Shown: positions 13,701 to 23,330, counted from the first letter of the stretch. The stretch is 64,000 nt of DNA from Bicyclus anynana (GCF_947172395.1 NC_069085.1:17982698-18046697); one strand, 5' to 3'. Translations and numbers: made by a program. Notes: a model not told the origin generated them from the letters alone.

Positions 13701-16700
13701 CACTGTTCGAGGTATAGTTATTAGGATAAGTTAACTTAAGTTCCTTATTGTATTCTTTCTCAATAAAAAAAAACCGAGCATTATTTCAACAATAGCTGAA
13801 ATAATGTTCGGTTGAGCTAGAGTTGCCAGTCTCGGATTGCGACAAATCAATAAAAAATAACATCACGCTAATTTCCCCGGGGCTCTGGGTTTCATTTATA
13901 TCTTAATACATTGTTACCTTAGTAATATCGCTGAAGGTAATATCGAGAAATAATCAACAAAACAAAGATTATTATCTCGATATTTTCTTTGCCAATATAA
14001 AAATCAACTCTAGTGCAACCAAATAACAACTTTATTATGTACCTACAAAAGGAAAATATTGCGTATCACCGTAATGGTAATTTTTTTTTTGAAAATCGAA
14101 GTTTAACGTTAATAAAATGTATTCATTAAATCAGTCTATTATTTGAATTATAAAATGAAACAAATTAAATTATAGACAAATTAAATTAATTACCATAAAA
14201 AGATTTTGAGGACCGATACCTATCAATTATTGTAAACTTTCAAATTAAAAAAAATTAGGAACTCACAGCTGTGCTTCTTTATACTATTTTACAGCCCTTA
14301 CAGCCATGATTACGTTCTTTATTTAAATTCGCTTTTTTGCTTTTTTGTCTATGCAATAATCTTACTTGTTTTAAAAACTTCGTCGAACAAAACTAATAAA
14401 AAGCGAGTAAAACAACACAAAATATCTGTCTGATGAATCTCCTAGACAGTAGACACAAAAAGTTTGTAGGCACCTATTTCCCAACCTTGTACCTATAGCC
14501 GCAAATTGCACTATAAAGGTTGCATACGCCTCCCCAAACTCCTAATTAGCTGGACGGCAGAGGGAGGCACTTCGAAATAATGGGTCCCAAAGTTACCATA
14601 AAGTTGGTTTACGTTTGCGACGTCAATAAGGCCACCCTAACGAATGAAACCCCAAAATGACCGGAGAAATTGCCAAGGAAAAAGAAAAACTCAAATGAAA
14701 TCAGCATAAATAGAAAATTGTGCTTGAAAATATATTTATTCTCCTTTATTTCGCCCTATACAAATTCTTTGCAGGTTTTCTATGATTTTAAATAAATGAA
14801 AGTCGTGTTTACCTAATATCTTGTCAACAATAAATTATTTTTTGATTAACTGAACTATTATTTTATTACAATTATGGTAATGGTGAGACAAGTGATAGCC
14901 TATATATCTTCTAGCCTTCGATACGGAGAGCGTAGGTTCGAATCCGATCCGGGACATGCACCACCAACTTTTCAGTTATGTGCCTTTTATGAAAATAAAT
15001 ATCACGTGTCTCAAACGGTGAAGGAAAAACATCGTGAGGAAGTCTGCAAACATGCGAGTTTTATTAATTCTCTGTGTGTGTCTTCTAATTCGCATTTCAC
15101 CAGCATGGTTGACTAAGGTCTAACTAAATCATTCTGAGAGGGGACTCGTGCTCAACAGTGAGCCGAATATGGGTTGTTATTGTTAATGATAATATTATAA
15201 AGCTGAAGAGTTTTTTGTTTGTTTGATTGAACGCGCTAATCTCAAGAACTACTAGTCCGATTAGAAAAATTATTTTAGTGTTAGATAGCTCATTTATCGA
15301 GGAAGGCTATAGGTTATACATTATCTCCGTATTCCTACGGGAACGGGAACCACGCGGGTAAAACCGCGCGGCGTCAGCTAGTTGTTAATGATGACATTTA
15401 ATGGTAGCGAGCACTAGTTTTTTAGCTAGGGTAGGCACAAATTGAAAATTCCTTCATACAGGTTCGTGATGAGTCTTCGGGGTAGGCAGTTCGTTTCGCA
15501 TATATGAGGCGCACAACGTCCCCAAGCTCACTAGTACGACGCCCACTGCTACGCCGCAAAAGTCTGAATCAAGCCCGGATTAATCTATTTATAACTCGAC
15601 CCTTGTTAAGGGCTGCAGAGTTCGTGTCGTATAAAGGACGAGCCCTAGACGTGACGTCAGAGTTACGCGAGGCAGGTACTTGGCGCCTAAACAGTAAACT
15701 CTACGAATATACTTTGTTCTGAGACTGTTTGGCTGAGGATCCCAGACGTATTCCTAGAAAATTGAGACCGTCTGTCGAAAGAGCGTGTGAATGTATGAAT
15801 ACCTACATGTACAATGTATTAATTATGTGTGTGTTCTCAAATCTCATTCTTTCCTCATTTAATAAAAAAAATTATGGTTCCTACATAGAATTTGGACCGA
15901 GGTGCCTTTGCGAGGTCTCGAGGATCTTACCCCCCTAGCCAAGTGGCAAGTCGATCGCTAACGCTTCGAAAACTAGAAAGATGTATGGGAATGACAGATC
16001 TTGATCACGTGACCTGTCAATAGCAAATGTCATTCTTAACTATCCAAGAAACTATCGCGTATTTTCCTGGGCATATTATGAGAATTGAGAAACCAAGCCT
16101 CCAGTCGCTTGTCAGGTTCGTGGCAAATTTTGGAAAACACTATTAGAAGTGGAACTTTAAGGGTAGTACCTACCTTGGTACCTACTTGAACTTTTAGCAA
16201 TACTATGAAATTAAATTATCAAAATTAACAAAACATAATTTGTTTCAAAATTTTTTTTAAAAATTCATTATTAAATTTTTGCGGTTTAAATATATGTATA
16301 GGGTTGAAAAAAGCATGAAAGCTTGCCCTAATGTTCACGTGGTCAAAGTTGCGGACACAGACCTTAGTCCGTAGAGCAAGTTAGCTTAAAATTACATCAC
16401 TGGACAATATCGACATGTCACGTGGTCAGGTTGTCAATCGGATCTGTCAATCCAACATTTTCTTAGTTTTCGAAGCGTTAGCGTTTATAGACAAAGAATC
16501 GACGTGCCACATGGTTAAGGCCTCTGTGCTGCCGTAGGTGATAATAAGTTCAATAGAAATTGAATTCAAAGTTCAATCCTGAATAGGTCGTAACCTACAT
16601 GGCTCGTACAAATATTAAAGGTCAATCTGTCTGGATACTCTGTGGATATAATTGTTTTGTTGGTTTTTGAGTTTGTTATTAGGTAGTAAGTTTGTTCAAC

Positions 16701-19700
16701 GTGGTTGATATTAGTATGTGGGTTCTCCTTATTGGATAGAAGCAGACATGTTTAATTTTGATGTTTCACTCCAAAGGAAATCTTCTTTTGGGGTTGTTGA
16801 CTCTATAATAAGTGCAGACGCTAGATCTTGTTCAGTACAAATAATTTGTGACACACACAAATGCATTATTTGAGGCAATATGTGAAAAACTCATGGATAT
16901 GACCAACATCGAAATAGTAGCACTCTGTAACGATGTTGTTGATGTGAAAGTCCTTTTTTTCTCTGTTGTAAAGTAATTTGGTACTTAAATAAAATTACGA
17001 TCTAGCCTACTTAAGTGACTAATTAGTAATTTAAGTTTAACCTAAACTTATAATATATTATTACTATACTTAATCTTAGTCTTTCACTAATTAGTACGTC
17101 TTTAGATCGCTTTGTTCACGTGATCTTCCATGTAGAACTTAACACTACACTATCACTAGTCACTAAACACTAACTCAAAGGATTTGGTCCGCTTAAGTCT
17201 GTATTCGTAACGTCGAATGAAACAGTGTGTGTTTCGAATTCGTCTCTATCTATCTTTATATAAAGTATCATTTAAGAAAGAGAGATAATAATATACCTAC
17301 TTGTACATGAAGCCCTGTAAACTATAAACAATACTTCAAACCTTCAAACTGTGTTTTCAAAATCAAAAGAAGTTGAAACAAAAACGCTTTCTTTTATGCA
17401 AGGAAGCCTTTCGTCTGATCCTTTGTAACGATTTGAAAGAGTAAAAATAAAAACGACCAACGAGTTGGTACAAACGCGTGACGGTGATCTAAAGACAATC
17501 GTCAAGGTATGCTACAATCTAATTTTCCAAGTAGAGATAATAGCTCTAAAATAAATCATGATAGCCCAGTGGATATGATCTCTGCCTTCGATTCGGAGGG
17601 CGTAGGTTTAAATCCGGTCCGGTGCATGCACCTCTAACTTGTCAGTTACGTGCATTACCAAACCAATATTTTCGCTAACTATCATTGGAAACTTGGTTTA
17701 AAAGGAACCTAGGTCTATTTAGAGTTTAGCTAATTTCTGATACATTTTAGAACATTTAAGAAAGCTTACTTTTAAAATTTATTTTTTTCCAGGGGCGTAG
17801 CTACCGCGGTGTTTACCGTACCAAAGATACGGGGGCCCTCGGACTAAAGGGGTGTCTGGGGACAAGGGGACTTAGGTGTGAAAGCAAAATTTAGTAAAAT
17901 GTACCTAGGTTATATCCACAATCTCCCTTTTTCCCTGGTAAAGCATGCGCCCAAAAGTTGGAAACATTCTGTATAGGTTAAGTCACTATCATATTTACTC
18001 GAGCATTTTTGTTTCTTTTGTCTGAATTCCCTGAATGTGAAACCCTTCATTTGCGCCCCCCAAAAACTTTGATAAAGGGCACGTTTCGCCACTGTTTATT
18101 ACATTGTGAAATTCGACTATACGTCTTTTTCTACTTAGTTGAGCACAAACTTTTCAATAAGTTTGAAAGGGAAAGAGGAAAAAAACTGAAACAATCGTAA
18201 AAGAAAACACTAGCACCTTTCGTTACGCAAAGAAGCCTTTCGTCCGGTCCTTTGTACAACTCGCTACAATAAAAACAAGCCAAGTGCCTGTTGGGCTCCA
18301 CACAATGTAGGATTTTGTAGATAGTATACACTATGTATATTTGAGGGACAATTTACAAGCTTTTTCACTACTCTTGCTCAAAAACACTGTCATATTACTA
18401 CTCCACAGCGGGGCTAAACAAGCATTTTAGCCTCTAGGGGCTAAAGTAATTTTGTTTTTTTTTTTATTCTTGTCTGTTAGGTACGAGTACTAGCCAAGTA
18501 AGTACTAGCCTACTATAAAACGGAGGAGGTTTTATTCGAAAATAGAATCATTATAGGTAAGGCCCTAATTGTTTTGAAAAATAAATAAATTGGATGGAAT
18601 TAAATTGGAACGAAATTCAGCGCTATTGTCAGTGGAGTGCGTTTATTTTTTTATTTAATTTTTATTGAGTTGCGAATAGTGCGAGATTTGAAGACATGGG
18701 ACATCCTTTACGGTGTAATCTTTGCCTTTTTCTCATGTAAAAAAATAAAATTAAAAAGCGAGAATTTAAAAAACAATTGGCGTGAATAATACACACTTGA
18801 TTTTTTTCAGAAATTCATTGTAAATTTGTGACCGTAACTTACATATTTTTCAACAATAATTGTTATTGTTGTCTTCATCTAGTGAGAATGGTGATCCTAA
18901 TTTGGAGATGGATAAAATGTTCAATCTGTTACCATCAAAGTCGAGACGCATTTACTTAAATACTTACCTACGATACCTACGAAAAATTTAATAAGTGAAG
19001 AAAACAACAACGAATGGATTCACTTACGAAAGGAGTTTTTTAAACTAATATCTTAGACCGATCTGACTTAAATTCCGACTTGAAGTCGGAAATTATGTTA
19101 CTGGGTAAAAGCATCTCCCTTAATATCCAAAATTGTAAACTTTGTACATTTAATTTTCAATTAAAATAAATCATTGAATATTGTACTAAACTGTTTTATT
19201 TTCTCGCAATCGTAGTGAAAAGCAGAGTGTAACACGTGGGGCTAAACCCATTATAAACTCGGTTTCTATTTAGGCGGCCCTCGCCTTACGTCTCGGGCCC
19301 TGAAAATACCTCGTATATAATGGGTCTTTTTAGCCCCTTGTATAACAATCTACTATTTGTTTAATACGAGAAGATGATGTTTGTAGTTTGTGCTAGATGT
19401 TATGATGTAGAAATTTGTCTAGGTTATGGGTTTAATATACTTCCTCTTCCAGTTAATGCAATCTAAGTCCGTATCGTCACATAACATCAGGAAATCAGTT
19501 TTATTAACCGAATGAATTAATAAAAAAATGGAATGTGAGAATAATATATAGCATATAGCCTTCCTCGATAAATGGGCTATGTAACACTGAAAGAATTTTT
19601 CAAATCGAACCAGTAGTTCCTGAGAGTTGGCGCGTTCAACTAAACAAACAAACTCTTCAGCTTTATAATATTAGTATAGATTATTATCAATCAAGGGCTT

Positions 19701-20838
19701 ATCAAAACGAAATAGAATATTTATAAAGTTTCGTTTGTTTGAAGAAGAAGTTGTGTTTTGGTCTTGCCTTGCTAAGGTAGTTGAGGCATCAGATGCTACA
19801 ATAGTGCTTGGTTTGTGGCACATTTGTAAAATAAATGTTTCTTTTTTTTTCTTGAAATTTTAATTACGGTACTAACCAAGTACTACCTACATTAGAAATA
19901 GTTACTTCCCAATTAAATTTTTTCGCCCTAAATAACTGCCGTATTAATGATCAGGTCAAGATATACGTATGCATGCTTCAAGATAACTGCGATTGCTGGA
20001 AGGTGAGTGGACTTCATACCTTAGTCAGTCGGTTCTAATAGCTATACATATATTTACCATGACAACATGGAATGGTGGCAAGAAAACTGGCTGCATTTCC
20101 GCGTTGGACAAGAACCAAGATTTAAACAGTTTTCCAGCAGTCCTTTGACATGAAAGCATATACAATTCATTGGTTTTCAAGATATTCCTATATACCAGAC
20201 TTTTCTTAGGTTCTAACCATCAGTATCTTTATTGTAATTTCATTATGTACCTACACTAATAATAATCAATGATTCCTCATTCTTTATACGTCATCATTTC
20301 GCTTTTCGTTTCCACCCCTCTTATCTAGTTATTTTTATTCAATTTACATCCAAATAATAAAGGCATTATACTAGAAATAGACGGTAGGTAATAAAATATA
20401 GCAATAGACCGAAAACCCCTTCCATTTCTCGTTTCCATCCCTTTTATACATGTATTTATTTTTACTGTAGACTGAATTATGACATGTGTAAGTCTGTTGT
20501 TTCATTTAGATAATAAAGGCTTTTTAGGTAACAGAATATTGCAAAAGACATAAAACCCCTCTCATTTTCTGTTTATAGATATTTCAATCATGACTGAATT
20601 AAGACACTGGAGGATGCGCATCATTCCTTACCATACTGGTTGAAGTCAATGAGCCAAGCATTAGCTTTTAATGCTTAAGTATTTTCTATAGTTACATCCA
20701 TATAATAAAGACTCCTTATACCACTACTACGGCATACAAAACAAAATATTGGCCTATAAGCCAAAAACATAAAACATTTCGTAAGTAGCGCATTGCACTC
20801 ACAGCGGGCCTTGGCGGCGGTGCTGTGTCCACGCCCAT
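1628..20838 (-). CDS. Class II DYRK protein kinase (DYRK2-like), 5' part of the gene
   Basis: This is the gene-level entry. Two exons are firm (12,338-12,476 and 1,628-1,791) and one is tentative (20,803-20,838). Joined, they give a short Ala/Pro-rich N-terminus, then a Pro-Ser-rich stretch ending in a Leu-Thr-Pro motif, then a conserved pre-kinase segment with the pattern of the DYRK-homology and NAPA regions: Leu-Thr-x-(Trp/Phe)-Glu, Tyr-Pro-Glu-(Val/Ile), and an acidic Asp-Asp-Glu-Asn-Gly-Ser-Tyr end. Class II DYRKs autophosphorylate an activation-loop tyrosine during translation with help from the NAPA region, then phosphorylate serine and threonine; this is family knowledge. The catalytic domain is outside the window. 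The best guess is the orthologue of Drosophila smi35A/Dyrk2. A different class II member cannot be excluded without the kinase exons. Confidence 0.8.
1800..2400. other. Intron stretch with no recognisable feature
   Basis: This is AT-rich intronic sequence upstream of the DYRK exon. I see no exon, RNA gene or clear element in it, only short A/T runs and a purine-rich patch near 2,280-2,320. Confidence 0.4.
2405..2810 (-). mobile_element. RTE-type LINE 3' fragment, decayed
   Basis: On the minus strand it preserves pieces of the RTE endonuclease/reverse-transcriptase tail that is better preserved at 13,261-13,711. These include the segment corresponding to the Gly-Arg-Pro-Pro-Thr-Arg-Trp-Thr-Asp motif and the final Trp-Thr-Ser-Ile-Gly-like end. 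It starts near an ATT/ATC-rich stretch, as other copies start at a CAT repeat. Several frameshifts are present. Confidence 0.7.
3350..3540 (+). mobile_element. Interspersed repeat family A copy
   Basis: The copy matches a roughly 200-bp family that recurs here at 15.2, 19.5, 25.2, 40.4, 50.5 and 59.1 kb. Shared landmarks are a 'gtaggaatacggggata' segment, 'gataaatgggctatctaa', 'gaccagtagttcctgag', and an end in 'ttataatattagtatag'. The short TA-rich end suggests the 3' tail of an RTE-like LINE or a SINE derived from one. That assignment is inference. Confidence 0.75.
3545..3800 (-). mobile_element. tRNA-like SINE remnant
   Basis: Read on the minus strand, 3,800-3,735 has a tRNA-like layout with an A-box-like 'acccagtgctgtggt' and a B-box-like 'gggtttgag'. 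The rest resembles a SINE body. It is degenerate, and no cloverleaf could be built by eye. Confidence 0.45.
4630..4885 (-). pseudogene. Unidentified coding remnant with acidic middle and basic tail
   Basis: A minus-strand frame of about 80 codons stays open without an ATG. It begins near 4,885 and ends at a TAA around 4,638. The protein is Ser/Glu/Asp/Pro-rich and ends with a basic segment, RPRRAGRFTGKYGKC. The composition resembles the C-terminal tail of a transposon or retroelement polyprotein. I do not recognise a specific family, and an unrelated exon is possible. Confidence 0.35.
5369..5433. repeat. 27-bp inverted repeat (hairpin)
   Basis: Arms 5,369-5,395 and 5,407-5,433 are complementary except for about one position, with an 11-nt loop. 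It is an isolated palindrome in intronic DNA and may be a degenerate miniature transposon. Confidence 0.85.
6640..7560 (-). mobile_element. Non-LTR retrotransposon (LINE), 5'-truncated, dead copy
   Basis: The minus strand encodes the end of a reverse transcriptase: 'LGVTLDCKLQWG' and 'SAAFAVRKIRQ' (about 7,490-7,370), then 'VYFAYFYSVMSYGILL', then a segment rich in basic and aromatic residues with FYNKIP. The codon after GILL is TGA where the family has Trp, a nonsense change. The 3' end at 6,640 carries repeats of 'caaaat' beside a Lys/Asn-rich tail. It is jockey-like by general pattern. Related fragments lie near 12,740, 47,400 and 49,750. Confidence 0.85.
7688..8060 (-). mobile_element. 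RTE-type LINE 3' fragment
   Basis: The minus-strand frame contains TQRAMERAMLGVSLRDRI, RRRTKVTDI and QWAGHIVRR, the hallmark end of the RTE endonuclease/reverse-transcriptase protein common in Lepidoptera. A deletion near 7,825 removes the Pro-Pro-Thr-Arg segment and shifts the frame. The left end borders a CATCAT-rich tail. Confidence 0.85.
8485..8805 (-). mobile_element. tRNA-derived SINE, family 1
   Basis: It is nearly full length and on the minus strand. The head at about 8,805-8,735 carries RNA polymerase III A-box (tagcccagtgg) and B-box (ggttcgaatcc) motifs. The body ends in a GTC/GAC-rich repeat at 8,485-8,500. Other copies lie at 14.9, 17.6, 29.2, 34.2, 48.6 and 55.3 kb. Confidence 0.88.
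9105..9570. repeat. Direct duplication of a ~130-bp segment
   Basis: Segments 9,105-9,240 and 9,433-9,570 share long near-identical runs, such as 'ttcccagttaggtatacgcg' and 'agggtagctctcacaaatag', about 325 bp apart. This is probably a duplicated mobile-element piece. No coding motif is recognised. Confidence 0.8.
9985..10140. other. GC-rich CpG-dense island inside the DYRK intron
   Basis: About 150 bp of strongly GC- and CpG-rich DNA sits in AT-rich flanks, with the palindrome gcgcgcgctagcgcg. Both strands stay open across it. The minus strand gives an acidic/Ala-rich peptide and the plus strand a peptide resembling a signal sequence. No splice-site pair keeps the phase needed by the neighbouring DYRK exons. 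It may be an alternative promoter, a 5' untranslated exon or an unrecognised exon. Confidence 0.4.
10207..10287. mobile_element. Miniature inverted-repeat element, 'gcctagtgg' family
   Basis: It starts with 'gggcctagtggcag' and ends with 'cccactaggcac', so the ends are inverted copies. The middle carries a palindrome around 'gttaacgtaaac'. A related copy with an extra internal segment lies at 58,484-58,624. Confidence 0.75.
10290..11030. other. Intron stretch, no gene recognised
   Basis: This is mostly AT-rich sequence. The part around 10,580-10,740 is less AT-rich and has short open segments that could be an old retroelement fragment, but no motif is clear. Confidence 0.3.
11031..11222. mobile_element. 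Inverted-repeat element, 'cctgtagccaagt' family
   Basis: The left end 'cctgtagccaagt' is the complement of the right end 'acttggctacagg'. The arms extend inward through 'cgatcgcaaacgctt' and 'aaaaatgtat' for about 70 bp with gaps. Related pieces occur at 15,930-16,520. Confidence 0.85.
11600..12325 (+). mobile_element. LINE 3' fragment ending next to a DYRK splice donor
   Basis: The plus-strand frame at 11,625-11,981 encodes a Cys/His cluster (CRACMKEEGTPIHVML) and FWSELSWL. This is the pattern at the end of many non-LTR reverse transcriptase proteins. It is followed by a GC-rich region with no long frame, read as the 3' untranslated part, and an A-rich end near 12,316-12,331. That end lies a few bases from the donor of the DYRK exon on the other strand. 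Confidence 0.65.
12338..12476 (-). CDS. DYRK N-terminal exon (low-complexity Pro/Ala/Asn)
   Basis: The exon is 139 nt, with a CTGTTTCAG acceptor and a GTAACC donor on the minus strand. It encodes 46 codons beginning LQLEAAPGERAAPVNNN and ending PSPRVTALTPS plus one base. That base joins the two leading bases of the 1.7-kb exon to make Glu, giving a continuous Leu-Thr-Pro-Ser-Glu-Ile-Leu, as expected ahead of the DYRK-homology box. The low-complexity part is typical of class II DYRK N-termini and cannot by itself identify the member. Confidence 0.82.
12484..12640. repeat. 30-bp tandem array next to the DYRK exon acceptor
   Basis: About five copies of a 30-bp unit ('gacacggtgaagctgacac' core) run from about 12,489 to 12,640. 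On the DYRK coding strand the array lies immediately upstream of the exon. Thirty is a multiple of 3, and the exon's frame stays open backward through the whole array. Confidence 0.9.
12738..12830 (-). mobile_element. LINE 3'-end fragment
   Basis: The short segment contains 'aaattcatttatttcaa' and 'tagtttacaagcacttt', the same 3' end as the LINE at 6,640. Only the tail is present. Confidence 0.6.
13020..13150. repeat. 12-bp low-complexity tandem repeat
   Basis: Degenerate repeats of a 'caacatcgcggc'-like unit cover this stretch. All frames look open because of the repeat; no gene is claimed. Confidence 0.8.
13206..13770. mobile_element. Interspersed repeat interrupted by a LINE
   Basis: The two flanks (13,206-13,260 and 13,712-13,770) together match the continuous repeat at 21,309-21,400. 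This shows that the RTE copy at 13,261-13,711 inserted into a pre-existing repeat. The repeat includes 'cttgccaccattccacgtgg'. Confidence 0.85.
13261..13711 (-). mobile_element. RTE-type LINE, 5'-truncated, with target-site duplication
   Basis: It is flanked by an 11-bp direct repeat 'gtatagttatt' (13,250-13,260 and 13,712-13,722). On the minus strand an open 139-codon frame contains YGSETWSL, TQRAMERAMLGVSLRDRI, KWQWAGHIVRR, GRPPTRWTDD and LQWTSIG, the C-terminal part of the RTE protein. The 3' tail is an ATG trinucleotide repeat, seen as CAT on the plus strand. It is the best-preserved copy here and looks young. Confidence 0.93.
13772..13813. repeat. 17-bp hairpin
   Basis: Arms 'aaccgagcattatttca' and 'tgaaataatgttcggtt' pair with one mismatch around an 8-nt loop. 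Its role is unknown. Confidence 0.8.
13820..14880. other. AT-rich intron stretch without features
   Basis: No exon, RNA gene or recognised repeat could be identified. This is intron 1 of the DYRK gene if the first exon at 20.8 kb is correct. Confidence 0.35.
14885..15180 (+). mobile_element. tRNA-derived SINE, family 1
   Basis: The head around 14,890-14,965 has an A-box-like 'gtgatagcctat' (partly decayed) and the B-box 'ggttcgaatcc'. The body runs to 'gagccgaatatgggttg' near 15,175. Confidence 0.85.
15185..15390 (-). mobile_element. Interspersed repeat family A copy
   Basis: This is the reverse orientation of the family at 3,350, running from 'aatattataaagctgaagag' at the left to the 'gcgtcagctagttg' end at the right. 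Confidence 0.8.
15430..15925. other. Unassigned moderately GC-rich stretch
   Basis: Two short plus-strand frames (15,504-15,722 and 15,729-15,938) are basic and low in complexity and resemble nothing I know. It may be part of an old element. Confidence 0.25.
15930..16520. mobile_element. Pieces of the 'gtagccaagt' inverted-repeat family
   Basis: 15,935-16,040 and 16,375-16,520 resemble the two halves of the element at 11,031-11,222. Shared landmarks are 'ctagccaagtgg', 'cgctaacgcttcgaaaacta' and 'cacgtgacctgtcaatagc'. They may be two damaged copies or one copy split by an insertion. Confidence 0.6.
16950..17145 (-). mobile_element. Interspersed repeat shared with 45,070-45,300
   Basis: 'taatcttagtctttcacta' and 'ataatatattatta' occur here, and the reverse complement occurs at 45.1-45.3 kb together with the outer 'tcacgtgaacaaag' and 'ggtacttt' pieces. 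These are two copies in opposite orientation, family unknown. Confidence 0.75.
17555..17650 (+). mobile_element. SINE family 1 head only
   Basis: The tRNA-like head 'gatagcccagtggatatga' and the B-box-like 'ggtttaaatcc' are present. The copy stops after the 'gtgcattac' segment. Confidence 0.75.
17660..19540. other. Long stretch with no gene; possible inverted 'ggggctaaa' ends
   Basis: No exon or known element was recognised. 'ggggctaaacaagc' at 18,411 and 'tttttagccccttg' at 19,328 are opposed, and 'ggggctaaaccc' lies at 19,239. The interval could be a decayed DNA element of about 0.9 kb, but the match is short. Confidence 0.3.
19545..19685 (+). mobile_element. Interspersed repeat family A copy, 5'-truncated
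   Basis: It starts at 'atatagcatatagccttcc' and ends at 'ttataatattagtataga'. Confidence 0.8.
19690..20780. other. AT-rich stretch, no gene recognised
   Basis: A piece at 20,060-20,110 is a reverse copy of the repeat at 21,240-21,410 ('aatggtggcaagaaaactgg'). The rest shows short locally repeated motifs such as 'ataataaaggc' (20,356, 20,511 and 20,702) but no coding signal. Confidence 0.4.
20803..20838 (-). CDS. Possible first coding exon of the DYRK gene
   Basis: On the minus strand an ATG at 20,838 opens MGVDTAPPPRPA and runs straight into a GTGAGT donor at 20,802. It ends in phase 0, which is what the acceptor of the 12.4-kb exon needs. The GC-rich setting upstream (to about 20,990) fits a 5' untranslated region and promoter. 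The peptide is too short for homology, and other first exons could exist. A short repeat of 'gcaccggcaa' lies just 5' of the ATG. Confidence 0.4.
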
Positions 20839-20939
20839 AGTTCCAAGCACCGGCAAGCACCGGCAAGCACGAGCAAGCACCAAGCACTATTCACATTGCA
20901 TTGTACACTGGCTGTATCTTGTGCTTGGTTTTGTGATAT

Positions 20940-21010
20940 TTGTGACAGTTTCAGCCGCGCGACTGCGGCCGCCCGTATGCGCCCATCCCGGGTACACTGA
21001 ATGCTGAAAC
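20940..21010 (-). promoter_or_regulatory. Candidate promoter/5' end region of the DYRK gene
   Basis: The GC-rich segment with 'cgcgcgactgcggccgcccg' precedes the putative first exon on the minus strand and ends the gene-like composition. No core promoter motif is certain; this rests on composition and position. Confidence 0.25.
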
Positions 21011-21239
21011 TGCGCTAGTGAAGAGATGTGTCGATAGAATAACGCTGCTCTTATTTTAAATATCGATATTTGAAGCCCTGTTCTATTTTTAATAGAAAGA
21101 GAAAGTCTTTAAATTGAGTATATAACGAAAAAAGTATATGAAGAAAAGAAACAAGATGTAATGTAGTGTTTTTGGAATGAAGTTCTTTTATATGTGGCTT
21201 ACAGTACAGTGAACTGGCTGAAATCGTCACTTAATGATT

Positions 21240-21412
21240 GCCTTAACTGGTGACAGAAAGGCTGGCTCATTTTTGCTCAAAGGATCAGCCTGGCTGTCCA
21301 GCGCGGAAATGCAGCCAGTATTCTTGCCACCATTCCACGTGGGCATGATTTGTATAGTTATTAGGATAAGTTAGCTTAAGTTCCTTATTGTATTCTATCT
21401 ATAAATAATAAA
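21240..21412. mobile_element. Interspersed repeat (uninterrupted copy)
   Basis: It contains 'gcggaaatgcagccagtatt' and 'cacgtgggcatgatttgtat', matching the repeat split by the LINE at 13,261. It is probably the 3' portion of a LINE; this is inference. Confidence 0.65.
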
Positions 21413-21416
21413 CTAT

Positions 21417-21530
21417 TAGGCCTAGTTCGAGTTACTTTAGTAGTTTAGTCGAGTACGAATTATTTTTGGGCGGTAAAACCAAAACTTCTTCGTACTCGAC
21501 TAAAATACTATATAGTCCGAAGTAGGCCTT
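21417..21530. mobile_element. Inverted-repeat element, 'gtcgagta' family
   Basis: The arms 'gtttagtcgagtacgaa' and 'ttcgtactcgactaaa' face each other around 'tttttgggcggtaa', with outer ends 'aggcct' at both sides. A second copy lies inside the hAT element at about 34,020-34,137. Confidence 0.85.
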
Positions 21531-21539
21531 AAGGCTGTA

Positions 21540-23330
21540 TTTGCTTTGTTTGTGTTAAACATGTATTCACGTTGTTGAGATGGTTTTACGCTTGAGCTTT
21601 AATAAAAGTTAATATTTTCGATGAAGTCGTTTTAGAATCTCCTTAGAACCTCCACAATTTTAGTTTGCGCCTGGTATTTTCTATTCATTTTTGTTACTAA
21701 CTAAGAGTAATATATCGACATTCGAGTGCTCGACATCATTACAACTCTAGAGGCTGCGCGCGCCGCCACAGCTCCGCACAGCCTCACACCTTTATCTCAC
21801 AAATGCAATGTATTTGCGACCTTAACCTTTTGTATTAAGGACACAAGTTGCTTAGCCTTCTATCTGCCCTTCATTTGGGGTGTATGGCCCAAGTTATAAA
21901 CGCTTCACTGGCTTCATACTCAATATGTCATAAATGTCAAGTTATTCTAAAAGGTCACCTTTGTATACGTTATAGGACTATTCACGTGATTACTAATTTC
22001 GCCTAGAATATAAAAACCAAAATTTATGAAACACAGGAATTATACAGAAATACAGGAATAGATTGTGACCTACCTGTAACAATGAGATTACCTTACAGGC
22101 TCGAACTACAAAGATCAAACTGAATATATAACCTAAAATGTGTAACGTTGAACCTAAATAAAAAAAATCACGTTTATTCCTCGAGTGATTCACTGTTTCT
22201 GAAAATAACATAAAAATTAGAAGGGTGAATTCCCGGCACCAAAAATTGCGTGGCGTCGTTGAAATCGGTATAAAAACATAGTTATACTGTTATAGCATTT
22301 TTTTCAGGTTAGGTAAGATCTAGATCTATGTGCACTACTCCAAAAAAAATATTAAACCTCGAAATCTTTCAATAATCATGTTTCCTTCACAAACACGTTC
22401 TAATTACGTCGCCTTGATATCTATTATTCATGACTTGAGCAGACTGTTTGTCTGTACCGGCTAAAAACCCCGGTCCTGTTAGCCTTTTAGCCTATAACAC
22501 GATAACATTTTTCTCTGTATCTTATGTTGTTGTTGTTTTCCTCCTCTCTTCCTTATTTTCCTTTTCCTTTATAATATTATCAAGAAAGTTTCAGTTTCCA
22601 GCATTTTAGACATCATTTTCTACACTTAAATCATGGGGTATTTAACTTAACAGAAACTTCTCGCATCTCCTTTTCCCTCTTACTGAGGTAAAAAAACTTA
22701 CGCCCTTAAGATGGATATCATATTGTTTTGCAAAAAGTAAATCAGTTATTCTGCTGACCGCTCGTCACTTGACCGCCACCCTAAGGGTGGTGTAGAGGGG
22801 TGATAACATTCCCGTACATAAGCACTAATAGCTGTTCTACGACTATGCTTATATAATGGTGGCACGTCAAGTGGTGACGTCATGACATCCGTCAGAGATC
22901 AACTCACTACTCGCCGTCTATTTTTAAGGCTAGACGAGCGGGAACACTGAGGGTAGGTTTTAGAAAGTTAAACGCATACTACGTGTACGCAAAGTAATTG
23001 CACAGACAAAGGAGGGTCGGATTAAAATGTTATTTAAAAGCAAAGTTGAAAGATCACAGATTTTTTAAAAAAGTTAATCTGTCTATGCGTTTAGAACCCA
23101 TAGTTGTGTATTTAAGTAAGCTACTTTTTTAAGCTAGAGTGAAAGTGGTGAGCCAAGGAGCAGTGAAAAATTATCCGTCAGCAACACTCTGCAAGGCAAG
23201 CAAGGAAGAAATCCTACAAAACTCCCTGTGTACATCAACCTAAGGCGTAGGTTACTGATTAGTATGTACTTTAGACCGTAACACAACAAGCTTTAGCTTT
23301 GTCACTAAAACATATACACAACTACCTCTT
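21540..23330. other. Stretch with no gene recognised
   Basis: A short GC-rich patch at 21,751-21,790 and mixed sequence at 22,740-22,960 stand out from AT-rich flanks, but no frame or splice pattern supports an exon. The DOCK initiator exon could lie here or further right and was not found. Confidence 0.35.
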
